Assembly: GCA_948528155.1 (NCBI GenBank)
Contig: CAOSZT010000126.1
Span: 1 to 6,462, forward strand
Length of the DNA stretch: 6,462 nucleotides
Direction: 5' to 3'
DNA from: an uncultured Clostridia bacterium
Lineage (GTDB): Bacteria; Bacillota; Clostridia; TANB77; CAG-508
The position numbers and the translations under genes were made by a program. Shown here piece after piece: positions 1 to 6,171 of the stretch; the stretch's first letter is position 1; each line of letters opens with the position of its first letter. The notes under the pieces were generated by a model. That model had not been told where the DNA came from and ran no database searches. It worked only from the letters and a program-made list of their open reading frames with translations.

Positions 1-26
1 AAATATATAATAACATAAAAAATGGA

Positions 27-54
27 AAAAGACTAGTCTTAAAACTATTCTTTT
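27..54 (+). terminator. Possible weak terminator of a gene left of the window
   Basis: The arms at 27-36 and 45-54 can pair over 10 positions with one C/T mismatch (33 against 48) around an 8-base loop, and the right arm ends in a TTTT run. This resembles a weak intrinsic terminator for a plus-strand gene ending before the window. The stem is mostly A-T outside a GACTAG/CTATTC core. A nested perfect 12-bp palindrome, AAGACTAGTCTT, lies at 29-40. No upstream gene is visible, so the role is inferred. Confidence 0.3.
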
Positions 55-55
55 A

Positions 56-86
56 TGGTAAAAAAGTTCTTTTACATATTTTACCA
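56..86. repeat. AT-rich inverted repeat with two alternative pairings
   Basis: TGGTAAAA at 56-63 is exactly complementary to TTTTACCA at 79-86, with a 15-base loop. The inner part, GTAAAA (58-63), can instead pair with TTTTAC at 70-75 with a 6-base loop, so the two hairpins exclude each other. It lies upstream of the promoter of the 201-656 gene, so it would not be in that transcript. It may be part of an upstream transcript's end, a protein-binding site, or chance in AT-rich DNA. Confidence 0.3.
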
Positions 87-108
87 GATTTATTATGATA
101 GTTTGTAT

Positions 109-124
109 AAAAAAAAAAAAAAAA
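109..124. repeat. Homopolymer run of 16 A next to the -35
   Basis: Sixteen consecutive A residues end one base before the TTGACA box at 126-131. An A-tract in this position can act as an UP element that contacts the RNA polymerase alpha subunit. Long homopolymers beside a promoter are also prone to slippage in length. Both roles are inferred from position only. Confidence 0.6.
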
Positions 125-125
125 T

Positions 126-157
126 TTGACAAAATTTACATAATATGATAATATAAT
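126..157 (+). promoter_or_regulatory. Vegetative-type promoter of the 201-656 gene
   Basis: A perfect -35 box TTGACA lies at 126-131. At 17-bp spacing there is an extended -10, TG-A-TAATAT (146-154, hexamer 149-154). A perfect TATAAT overlaps at 152-157 but with 20-bp spacing, so the first pairing is preferred. The start of transcription would fall around 161-164, inside the palindrome at 156-167. The A16 run lies directly upstream. This is the strongest-looking promoter in the window. Confidence 0.8.
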
Positions 158-167
158 GTTGCAACAT
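156..167. promoter_or_regulatory. Perfect 12-bp palindrome at the transcription start, candidate operator
   Basis: ATGTTGCAACAT is a perfect palindrome overlapping or touching the -10 region and covering the expected transcription start. A repressor bound here would block initiation. A one-mismatch version sits at the same place relative to the promoter of the 5177-5404 gene. I cannot assign it to a known regulator. It is not the canonical Gram-positive LexA box GAAC-N4-GTTC, nor the PadR-type ATGT-N8-ACAT. Confidence 0.5.
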
Positions 168-200
168 GAAAAATCACTGTAAAAAGTAGGAGGAATTAAT

Positions 201-656
201 ATGACTGAATTTAGAATTTATCATGTGACTCGGATGTTAGCAAAACACAATTATGAACTGGATGATGAGCTTTTTGGCTCTCCTTTGGAGAAAGCAGGAC
301 GGGATTGGGCATTAGATGATCCGCAGCTGTATATTAAAAGAGTTCAAAATGAACTTGTAAAAGTTAATACAGCTATAGATGATCTGGCGTACCTGTTACG
401 AGAAAAGTTTAACTTAACTGATATCGTTCCCGCAGAAAAAACGTTCTCCCTTGAAGAGGCTACTGTGTATGTGTTCCACAAGTTCCATCCACGTCAGTTT
501 AGCTATGCAGAAATTTTATCTCATAAGTTAGAGACATGTACAGCTGAAGAAATACCTGTCATTCTGCAAAAGGCACAAAGACAGCTGAATGTTCTGTTGG
601 CTGCCAGAGATGATTTAAATGTAACTTTGGTAAGATTTTTAGCGTATGCAAAATGA
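201..656 (+). CDS. Hypothetical protein, 151 aa, unknown function, atypical composition
   Basis: I do not recognise this protein. It is a complete 151-aa frame starting at ATG 201 behind a strong AGGAGG (188-193, 7-base spacer), and it ends in tandem stops TGA TAA. It has no signal peptide or membrane segment, so it is probably cytosolic. It looks mostly helical: amphipathic stretches run at about 41-70, 83-96 and 115-149, separated by a short segment with prolines at 77 and 97. There is one Cys (113) and one Trp (36), and no obvious catalytic or metal-binding motif. GC over 241-660 is about 39% by hand count, against about 27% in sampled transporter lines. It uses seven CTG Leu codons plus CGG, CGA and CGT Arg codons, which differs from the AT-rich choices of its neighbours. 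It is monocistronic, with its own promoter and terminator. Recent acquisition is plausible but inferred. Confidence 0.8.
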   Translation: MTEFRIYHVTRMLAKHNYELDDELFGSPLEKAGRDWALDDPQLYIKRVQNELVKVNTAIDDLAYLLREKFNLTDIVPAEKTFSLEEATVYVFHKFHPRQFSYAEILSHKLETCTAEEIPVILQKAQRQLNVLLAARDDLNVTLVRFLAYAK

Positions 657-682
657 TAAGTATTTGCTGAATTAATTTCGCC

Positions 683-716
683 AAAAGAGTGGATCCTATT
701 TGGATTCACTCTTTTT
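683..716. terminator. Bidirectional rho-independent terminator between convergent genes
   Basis: A 14-bp stem (683-696 with 702-715) has one G-T wobble and a 5-base loop, TATTT. It carries AGAGTG/CACTCT and GATCC/GGATT segments flanked by A and T runs. On the plus strand it is followed by TTTTT and ends the 201-656 gene 27 bases after its stop. On the minus strand it lies 25 bases beyond the stop of the transporter operon and gives a shorter U run. It probably serves both. Confidence 0.9.
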
Positions 717-740
717 CATTTTATGAAAAGTTTTCTTATT

Positions 741-2609
741 TTATTCTATCTCATCATTGCAATCTTCAAATTGAGAATTATACAATTTGGCATAAAATCC
801 TTCTTTTGCAAGCAACTCCTCGTGAGTTCCCTGTTCAACAATATCTCCTTGATCCATAACTAAAATCAAATCAGCATTTTTTATAGTAGATAATCTGTGA
901 GCAATAATAAAACTAGTTCTACCCTTCATTAAATTATCCATTGCAGCTTGAATTTGTTGTTCTGTTCTTGTATCAATAGAACTTGTAGCCTCATCTAAAA
1001 TTAATATTTTAGGATCTGCCAAAATAACTCTTGCAATAGTAAGTAATTGTTTTTGACCTGCTGAAATATTATTTGATTCTTCATTTATTATAGCATCATA
1101 TCCTTTAGATAGAGTTTTTATATAATGATGTACATGTGCTGCTTTTGCTGCTTCAATTACTTCTGAATCTGTTGCTTCTGGTTTACTATATCTTATATTG
1201 TCTTTTATAGTTCCTCCATATAACCAAGTATCTTGAAGTACCATTCCAAATAATTTTCTAAGTTCTCCTCTTTTAAAATCTTTAATGTTATTCTCGTCTA
1301 TTAGAATTGCACCATCATTTACATCATAAAATCTCATTAATAATTTAACCATTGTTGTTTTTCCAGCTCCTGTTGGTCCTACTATAGCTATTTTTTGCCC
1401 ATCTTTTACTATGCTATTAAAGTCATTTATTATTGTTTTTTCTGGGTCATATCCAAAATGCACATGTTCAAATTTTATATTTCCTTTTATTCCTTCTATT
1501 GAAACAGGATTTTCAATATCTTTAACTTCTTCATTTTCTTCTAAAAATTCAAATATTCTTTCTGATGCTGCAATCATTGCTTGTATTGTACTTGATATTT
1601 GTGCAATTTGACCTATTGGTTGTGTAAATTGTTTGTTGTATTGTATAAAACTTTGTATATTTCCTACTGTAATTCTTCCTTTTATAGCAAAATATCCTCC
1701 AAGTATTGCAACAATTACATATCCTACATTTCCAACAAAATTCATTAGTGGAAACATTAATCCTGATAAGAATTGTGAACGCCAGCCTGATTTATATAGA
1801 TTATAATTTTCTTTTTCAAATTCTTTTATTACTTCTTTTTCTCTAGCAAATACTTTTACTATATTATGACCACTGTAAACTTCTTCTACTTGACCATTTA
1901 CATGTCCTAAATATTCTTGTTGTTGTGTAAAGTATTTTTGTGATTTTCCTATTACATTTTTTAATATTAATACTGATATTGGTAATATTATTAAGCTTGC
2001 TATTGTCATTTCCCAACTTATTGAGAACATCATTATTAGTATTCCTATAATTGTACAAATTGAGGTTATTATTTGTGTTATACTTTGATTTAGACCTGTA
2101 CTTAATGTATCTACATCATTTGTTATTATAGACAAAACCTCTCCATTTGTTTTTTTGTCAAAATATTTCATTGGTAATTTGTTTATTTTGTGTATTAAGT
2201 CATTTCTAATTTGAAATGTTATTTTTTGTGCGACTCCTGCCATAATATAACTTTGAATTAAGTTAAAAGCTGCACTTGTTCCATATAGTCCTATAACCCA
2301 TAAAATTATTTTTCCTATTTTTGTAAAGTCTATTCCTCCTGTTCCATTTATTTTGTTCATTAAACCTGTATAGATTTCTGTTGTAGCATTTCCTAGTATT
2401 TTTGGTCCTACTATACTAAATATTGTACTTCCAATAGCAAATATGATAACTACAATTACTGCTATTTTATATTTTGATAATATTCCTGCTAATTTTTTTG
2501 TTGTACCTTTTATGTCTTTTGCTTTTTCAACAGGTGTTGCTCCTCCTGGTCCTCCACCCATTGGTCCTTTCATCATTGGAGGTTTTTTTACTTGTTCTTT
2601 TTTACTCAT
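741..2609 (-). CDS. ABC exporter half-transporter (permease + ATPase), catalytically intact subunit
   Basis: This 622-aa type IV exporter half-transporter is the second gene of the operon. A cytoplasmic N-terminus rich in Met, Gly and Pro (about 11-24) precedes six membrane segments (about 47-335), then the ATPase domain. Visible motifs are Walker A GPTGAGKTT (411-419), Q-loop Gln459, signature ISAGQ (515-519, departing from LSGGQ), Walker B ILILD (535-539) with catalytic Glu540, D-loop SSID and switch His571. Its start overlaps the upstream gene by 8 bp (ATGAGTAA), with GGAGGT at 2617-2622 inside that gene, so translation is probably coupled. Pairing with the 771-aa subunit makes a heterodimer of the TM287/288, BmrCD and LmrCD kind, in which this subunit supplies the Walker motifs of the hydrolytic site. 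Substrate cannot be read from sequence; drugs, lipids or peptides are all possible. Confidence 0.95.
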   Translation of the reverse strand: MSKKEQVKKPPMMKGPMGGGPGGATPVEKAKDIKGTTKKLAGILSKYKIAVIVVIIFAIGSTIFSIVGPKILGNATTEIYTGLMNKINGTGGIDFTKIGKIILWVIGLYGTSAAFNLIQSYIMAGVAQKITFQIRNDLIHKINKLPMKYFDKKTNGEVLSIITNDVDTLSTGLNQSITQIITSICTIIGILIMMFSISWEMTIASLIILPISVLILKNVIGKSQKYFTQQQEYLGHVNGQVEEVYSGHNIVKVFAREKEVIKEFEKENYNLYKSGWRSQFLSGLMFPLMNFVGNVGYVIVAILGGYFAIKGRITVGNIQSFIQYNKQFTQPIGQIAQISSTIQAMIAASERIFEFLEENEEVKDIENPVSIEGIKGNIKFEHVHFGYDPEKTIINDFNSIVKDGQKIAIVGPTGAGKTTMVKLLMRFYDVNDGAILIDENNIKDFKRGELRKLFGMVLQDTWLYGGTIKDNIRYSKPEATDSEVIEAAKAAHVHHYIKTLSKGYDAIINEESNNISAGQKQLLTIARVILADPKILILDEATSSIDTRTEQQIQAAMDNLMKGRTSFIIAHRLSTIKNADLILVMDQGDIVEQGTHEELLAKEGFYAKLYNSQFEDCNDEIE

Positions 2610-4917
2610 TTCTGTTACCTCCTTTTTCTTCTATATCTGTTTGTGTTTTCTCTATTTCTAATTCTTCTTCTGATAGTTGTGAAAGTGCTATTTGTTTATA
2701 TGTTTCATTATTTTTTACTAATTCCTGGTGTGTTCCTTTTCCTACAATTTTTCCATCTTCTAATACAATAATTTGGTCTGCATTTAAAATTGTGTTTATT
2801 CTTTGTGCAACTATAATTACAGTTTTATCTTGTGTTTTTTTGCTAAGTTCTGCTCTTAAAATACTATCTGTTTTAAAATCTAGTGCAGAAAAACTATCAT
2901 CAAATACAAGAATTTCTGGCTCAATTGCTATTGCTCTTGCAATTGATAATCTTTGTTTTTGACCTCCTGATACATTACTTCCTCCTTGTGCAATTGGTTC
3001 TTGATATTTTAATGGTTTTCCTTCAATAAATTCTTCTGCTTGTGCTATTTTAGCAGCTTCTATCATTTGCTCATCTGACATTTCTGGATTTCCATATTTT
3101 ATATTTGATTCTATTGTTCCTGAGAATAATATTCCTTTTTGTGGAACAAATCCTATAATTTTTCTTAAATCTTTATTTGATATATCTTTTATATCAACAC
3201 CATCAATTAATAAATTTCCTGATGTAATATCATAAAATCTTGGTATTAAATTTACAACTGTAGATTTTCCACTTCCTGTACTCCCTATAATTGCTGTTGT
3301 TTCTCCTGGTTTTGCAGTAAATGTAATATCACTTAAAACTTCTTCATCACTATCTGGATATTTAAAACCAACATTTTTGAACTCTACTAATCCTCTTTTA
3401 TCTGGATTTAACTCTTTTGGCTGTTTACTTTCTTTAATAAACTCATCTGTATCAATTACTTCATTTATACGATTAGCTGAAACTGAAGCACGTGGAAGTA
3501 TTATTGACATCATTGAAATCATTAAGAAACTCATTACAATTTGCATTGTATATTGAATAAAAGCCATCATATTACCAACTTGCATTGTTCCACTATCAAC
3601 TCCATGAGCACCTACCCATACTATTAATAATGAAATACAATTCATTATTAACATCAAAGCAGGCATCATAAAACTCATTGCTCTATTTACAAACAACTCT
3701 GTTTTAGCTAAATTATTATTTGCAATGTCAAATCTATTTTCTTCTCTACTTTCTGTATTAAATGCCCTTATTACAGGTAAACCTGTTAATATCTCTCTTG
3801 CAACTAAATTTACTTTATCAACTAATTTCTGTAACTTTTTGAACTTTGGCATTGCTACAATAAATAATGTTCCAATTACAAATAAAATTGCTAAAATTGC
3901 GACTCCAATAATCCAAGCCATTGAATTATCACTTTGTCTTAATACTCTAAAAAATCCTCCAATACCAATTATTGGTGCATATACTATAACTCTAAACAAC
4001 ATGCCAATTAAATTTTGTATTTGTTGAATATCATTTGTGGAACGTGTTATTAATGAGGCTGTACTATATTCTGAAAATTCTTTGTTAGAAAAACTTAATA
4101 CTTTTTTAAATACCTTTTCTCTTAAAGTTTTTGCAAGTCTTGCTCCTACTCTTGATGATAATAACATAATTGATATTGCTGAAGTCATTATAATTAATGA
4201 AATTCCAAGCATTTTTAATCCTGATATTATTATGTATCTATTTTGAAAATTGTCTGTGTTTACTCCCATAGCTTTGTATTCTTTTTTTACTTCTTGAATT
4301 GCTGCTTGTTCTAATATGCTGTCTTGCATATTGTTTAGTTGTTCATCTATTTTAGAAATCATTTCTTGCAATTGTTCTTCTGGCATTTGTTTTATAATAT
4401 CTATTAATTCCATATTTGCTAAAGCAATTTTTTGCTGTTCTGGCACATTTGCAGACATTTGCATTTGATTTAACATTTGTTCTTTCATTTGTACTGCTGT
4501 TTCTTCATTGTTTAGATAACTAATTATCATTAGTGGTTTTGCTAATGCTGAATTTAGTTTTTCTTTTTCTTCTTTTGTTAATTTTTTTATTTTATATAAT
4601 GTGTTTGTTTCTAATGCTGGATATTCTTTTTGTAGTTTTTTATATTGTTTTTCTTCTGTATTTTCTTTTGTAATTTCTTCATAAGCTGATTTTATTGTTT
4701 CTTTTTCTTTAGTAAATATTAGTATATTTTCTAGTGTGCTTTTTCTTATTACATTTGGTGATACTTCTTCTATTCCACCATTTTGTATTCCTACATTTAT
4801 TATTTTTGATGTATAGTCTGGTAGTGTTAAATCACATGCTGCTTGTAATACTAGTAACATTACTATTATTATTACTGATATTGTTGATTCTTTTAAATTT
4901 TTTAATATTTTTAACAT
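2602..4917 (-). CDS. ABC exporter half-transporter, degenerate-site subunit with large extracytoplasmic domain
   Basis: This 771-aa first gene of the operon is the partner of the 622-aa subunit. TM1 (about 12-29) is followed by some 190 residues outside the membrane (about 35-228, helical, Gln- and Met-rich), then TM2-TM6 (about 231-475) and the ATPase domain. Walker A GSTGSGKST (545-553), Q-loop Gln593 and signature VSGGQ (649-653) are intact. Walker B ILVFD (669-673) is followed by Asp674 where the catalytic Glu is expected, and the switch His is Gln705. This is the usual signature of the degenerate subunit in heterodimeric exporters. I chose ATG 4917 because AAAGGAGG (4922-4929) precedes it. 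The frame stays open upstream to a TTG at 5010, but that start has no ribosome-binding site and the extra Lys-Lys-Gly-Gly-Lys would simply be the translated Shine-Dalgarno. An acidic C-terminal tail (750-763) precedes the overlap with the next gene. Confidence 0.93.
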   Translation of the reverse strand: MLKILKNLKESTISVIIIVMLLVLQAACDLTLPDYTSKIINVGIQNGGIEEVSPNVIRKSTLENILIFTKEKETIKSAYEEITKENTEEKQYKKLQKEYPALETNTLYKIKKLTKEEKEKLNSALAKPLMIISYLNNEETAVQMKEQMLNQMQMSANVPEQQKIALANMELIDIIKQMPEEQLQEMISKIDEQLNNMQDSILEQAAIQEVKKEYKAMGVNTDNFQNRYIIISGLKMLGISLIIMTSAISIMLLSSRVGARLAKTLREKVFKKVLSFSNKEFSEYSTASLITRSTNDIQQIQNLIGMLFRVIVYAPIIGIGGFFRVLRQSDNSMAWIIGVAILAILFVIGTLFIVAMPKFKKLQKLVDKVNLVAREILTGLPVIRAFNTESREENRFDIANNNLAKTELFVNRAMSFMMPALMLIMNCISLLIVWVGAHGVDSGTMQVGNMMAFIQYTMQIVMSFLMISMMSIILPRASVSANRINEVIDTDEFIKESKQPKELNPDKRGLVEFKNVGFKYPDSDEEVLSDITFTAKPGETTAIIGSTGSGKSTVVNLIPRFYDITSGNLLIDGVDIKDISNKDLRKIIGFVPQKGILFSGTIESNIKYGNPEMSDEQMIEAAKIAQAEEFIEGKPLKYQEPIAQGGSNVSGGQKQRLSIARAIAIEPEILVFDDSFSALDFKTDSILRAELSKKTQDKTVIIVAQRINTILNADQIIVLEDGKIVGKGTHQELVKNNETYKQIALSQLSEEELEIEKTQTDIEEKGGNRNE

Positions 4918-4995
4918 TTTTCCTCCTTTTTTGTTCAAGATTAACATTTCTTTTGAGATATTTTTGTTTGTTTTCCTCAATTTTATTTTAAGATG

Positions 4996-5009
4996 TGTCC
5001 CATTGGACA
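4996..5009. promoter_or_regulatory. Interrupted palindrome in the transporter leader, candidate operator
   Basis: TGTCC-CATT-GGACA has perfect 5-bp arms and is one of the few GC-containing segments in an AT-rich leader. It lies about 35-50 bases downstream of the -10 candidates. It could be a roadblock-type operator for a local regulator (drug-exporter operons are often controlled by MarR or TetR proteins) or a small RNA hairpin. No such regulator gene is in the window. Confidence 0.35.
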
Positions 5010-5045
5010 AAATATTTAAAAAATATCCTTTTGAATAAGTGTTAA

Positions 5046-5080
5046 ATTATAGTTTATTATAATTTATTGAATATTGTCAA
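5046..5080 (-). promoter_or_regulatory. Probable promoter of the ABC transporter operon
   Basis: On the minus strand a perfect TTGACA lies at 5080-5075. Two perfect TATAAT hexamers follow, at 5061-5056 (13-bp spacing) and 5051-5046 (23-bp spacing). Neither spacing is ideal; TAAACT at 5056-5051 has 18-bp spacing but matches only 4 of 6. The promoter is likely, but which -10 is used is unresolved. Confidence 0.55.
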
Positions 5081-5110
5081 TAGTTTTTTTGTAAAATTTA
5101 TGTGAATATC

Positions 5111-5138
5111 AAAAAAGCCAGAATAAATCTGGTTTTTT
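5111..5138 (-). terminator. Rho-independent terminator of the small basic protein gene
   Basis: CCAGA (5118-5122) pairs with TCTGG (5128-5132) around a 5-base ATAAA loop. The stem extends as six A-T pairs past a bulged G at 5117. Read on the minus strand, the hairpin is followed by C and then TTTTTT, 39 bases after the stop of the 5177-5404 gene. The symmetry would let it work in both directions. It insulates the transporter operon from transcription coming from lexA. Confidence 0.8.
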
Positions 5139-5176
5139 GCTGTAGTTAATGGAAAATTATCCCCTCTAAAATCATC

Positions 5177-5404
5177 TTATGAATCTAATTTTCTAGCGAT
5201 ATTAAAGTCTATTTTTTTCTTCTCGGCTAATTTTATTACTTTTCTTAGCCAATTAATCTTCTTTTTTTGTTTTGAGCTTCTTTTTTCTGCCCGAATATCT
5301 AAAATAGATTCTAGATCCTCTTTTGCTTTATACTTAATATTTCCGAAACTTCTTTTTTGCATTAGATATTGGTATTTTTCATTTAAATATTTATAATTTT
5401 CCAT
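5177..5404 (-). CDS. Small basic protein, 75 aa, unknown function, downstream of lexA
   Basis: I do not recognise this 75-aa protein. ATG 5404 is preceded by AGGAGG with a 7-base spacer. The in-frame ATG at 5446 would add 14 residues, but it lies at or before the expected transcription start (-10 at 5456-5451), so it is rejected. The product is very basic: 17 Lys and 5 Arg against 10 acidic residues. It has a Tyr-rich N-terminus (Tyr at 4, 6, 11, 13), a KQKKK cluster near 45-49 and a predicted helix over about 49-64. There is no membrane segment or signal peptide. It therefore does not resemble YneA-type SOS division inhibitors, which have a TM segment and LysM. Nucleic-acid binding is possible from charge alone. 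It lies 116 bases downstream of lexA on the same strand, with its own promoter and terminator, and may also receive lexA read-through. Confidence 0.75.
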   Translation of the reverse strand: MENYKYLNEKYQYLMQKRSFGNIKYKAKEDLESILDIRAEKRSSKQKKKINWLRKVIKLAEKKKIDFNIARKLDS

Positions 5405-5434
5405 TTTAAATCCTCCTGTACTACTTTTTTGAAT

Positions 5435-5446
5435 ATTTTGCAACAT
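5435..5446. promoter_or_regulatory. Near-palindrome matching the motif in the 201-656 gene promoter
   Basis: On the minus strand this reads ATGTTGCAAAAT, which differs by one base from the perfect palindrome ATGTTGCAACAT at 156-167. It begins 4 bases after the -10 hexamer, so it covers the expected transcription start just as the other copy does. It is a candidate binding site for a shared regulator. Confidence 0.45.
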
Positions 5447-5450
5447 TTGT

Positions 5451-5479
5451 ATTATATCAAATATTATTTAATATAGCAA
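5451..5479 (-). promoter_or_regulatory. Extended -10 promoter of the small basic protein gene
   Basis: On the minus strand TTGCTA (5479-5474, 4 of 6 matches) is followed at 17-bp spacing by a perfect TATAAT (5456-5451) with an extended TG one base upstream. Transcription would begin near 5444, giving a leader of about 40 bases with AGGAGG close to its end. Confidence 0.75.
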
Positions 5480-5520
5480 TACATTTACATAATTTTTTAA
5501 TATTTTATGAAAAATTAATA

Positions 5521-6171
5521 CTACATCTTTCTAAATACACCACATACTTTACCTAATATTTCACAATTAGGAACAATTATAGGGTCCATTGTACTATTTT
5601 CAGGTTGTAATCTAATATGGTCTTTTTCTTTATAAAATGTTTTTACAGTTGCTTCGTCTTCTATTAATGCAACAACAATTTCTCCATTATTGGCATCTTT
5701 TTGTTTTCTAACTAATATGTAATCTCCATCTAAAATACCAGCTTCTATCATACTTTCTCCTCTAACAATAAGCATGAAACAGTCTGAATTTCCAACAAAA
5801 TCTATTGGTATTGGAAATGTGTCTGTTACATTTTCTACTGCTAATATTGGCATTCCTGCTGTTATTCTTCCTACTACTGGTACTTCTACAAGTTCTTTTT
5901 GTGTATAAAAATCTTTTGTTGATGTCTTTTTTGATACTCCATCTGTTCCTTTTAATAGTCGTAATGTTCTTCCTTTTTTGTCTTGTTTTTTAATATATCC
6001 TTTATCTTCTAATCTTGCTAAATATCCATGCACTGTTGCTGTTGAACTTAATCCTACTGCTTTTCCTATTTCTCTTACTGATGGTGGGTATCCTGCTGTC
6101 ATTATTTGTTTTTCAATATATCTTAATATTGATTTTTCTCTACCGTTTAATTCAGGTCTCTTTCTTGGCAT
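5521..6171 (-). CDS. lexA: LexA repressor, SOS response regulator with self-cleaving peptidase domain
   Basis: This 216-aa protein is the SOS master repressor. It binds operators of DNA-damage genes as a dimer and cleaves itself when RecA is activated on single-stranded DNA. The N-terminal winged helix-turn-helix runs to about residue 72 (SVREIGKAVGLSSTATV at 31-47). The C-terminal S24 peptidase domain has the cleavage site Ala105-Gly106 (TAGMPIL), nucleophile Ser140 in GESM, and general-base Lys177 in TVKTF. The spacings of 35 and 37 residues equal those of E. coli LexA (84, 119, 156), so the protein should be functional. ATG 6171 has GGAG at 6180-6183 with an 8-base spacer. A GTG at 6180 would overlap that site and is less likely. 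The gene has its own promoter. No clear terminator follows, only an AT-only repeat at 5490-5517, so read-through into the small downstream gene is possible. Confidence 0.97.
   Translation of the reverse strand: MPRKRPELNGREKSILRYIEKQIMTAGYPPSVREIGKAVGLSSTATVHGYLARLEDKGYIKKQDKKGRTLRLLKGTDGVSKKTSTKDFYTQKELVEVPVVGRITAGMPILAVENVTDTFPIPIDFVGNSDCFMLIVRGESMIEAGILDGDYILVRKQKDANNGEIVVALIEDEATVKTFYKEKDHIRLQPENSTMDPIIVPNCEILGKVCGVFRKM

Larger units (their letters stand above)
4918..5176. other. Intergenic region: transporter leader, promoter and upstream terminator
   Basis: This 259-base gap holds no supported gene. From right to left on the minus strand it carries the terminator of the 5177-5404 gene (5111-5138), a TTGACA-type promoter (5046-5080), an untranslated leader of roughly 120 bases with an interrupted palindrome (4996-5009), and the Shine-Dalgarno of the 771-aa transporter subunit (4922-4929). 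The long leader leaves room for regulation, but I recognise no known riboswitch or T-box element. Confidence 0.7.

Noticed and set aside
904..920. GAAC-TA-GTTT on the minus strand inside the 622-aa transporter gene as a LexA site
   Set aside because: It is internal to a gene and has 2-base spacing instead of 4. A match this short is expected by chance.
2474..2962. Long hydrophobic plus-strand frame opposite the junction of the two transporter genes
   Set aside because: It is antisense to well-supported coding sequence. Its Leu/Phe/Ser richness is the expected complement of Lys/Glu-rich AT-biased codons, and it has no Shine-Dalgarno.
4983..5003. Six-codon upstream frame (ATG at 5003) in the transporter leader
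   Set aside because: There is no ribosome-binding site before it, and its ATG falls in the loop region of the palindrome. It is most likely chance.
4918..5010. Extended start (TTG at 5010) of the 771-aa transporter subunit, giving 802 aa
   Set aside because: It has no ribosome-binding site, while AAAGGAGG sits just before ATG 4917. The extra residues next to Met are the Shine-Dalgarno read as codons.
5405..5446. Upstream ATG at 5446 for the small basic protein
   Set aside because: It lies at or before the predicted transcription start (-10 at 5456-5451), and AGGAGG is placed for ATG 5404.
5490..5517. Inverted repeat TAATTTTT / AAAAATTA after lexA as a terminator
   Set aside because: The arms are only A and T, the loop is 12 bases, and there is no stable core, so it would make a poor terminator.
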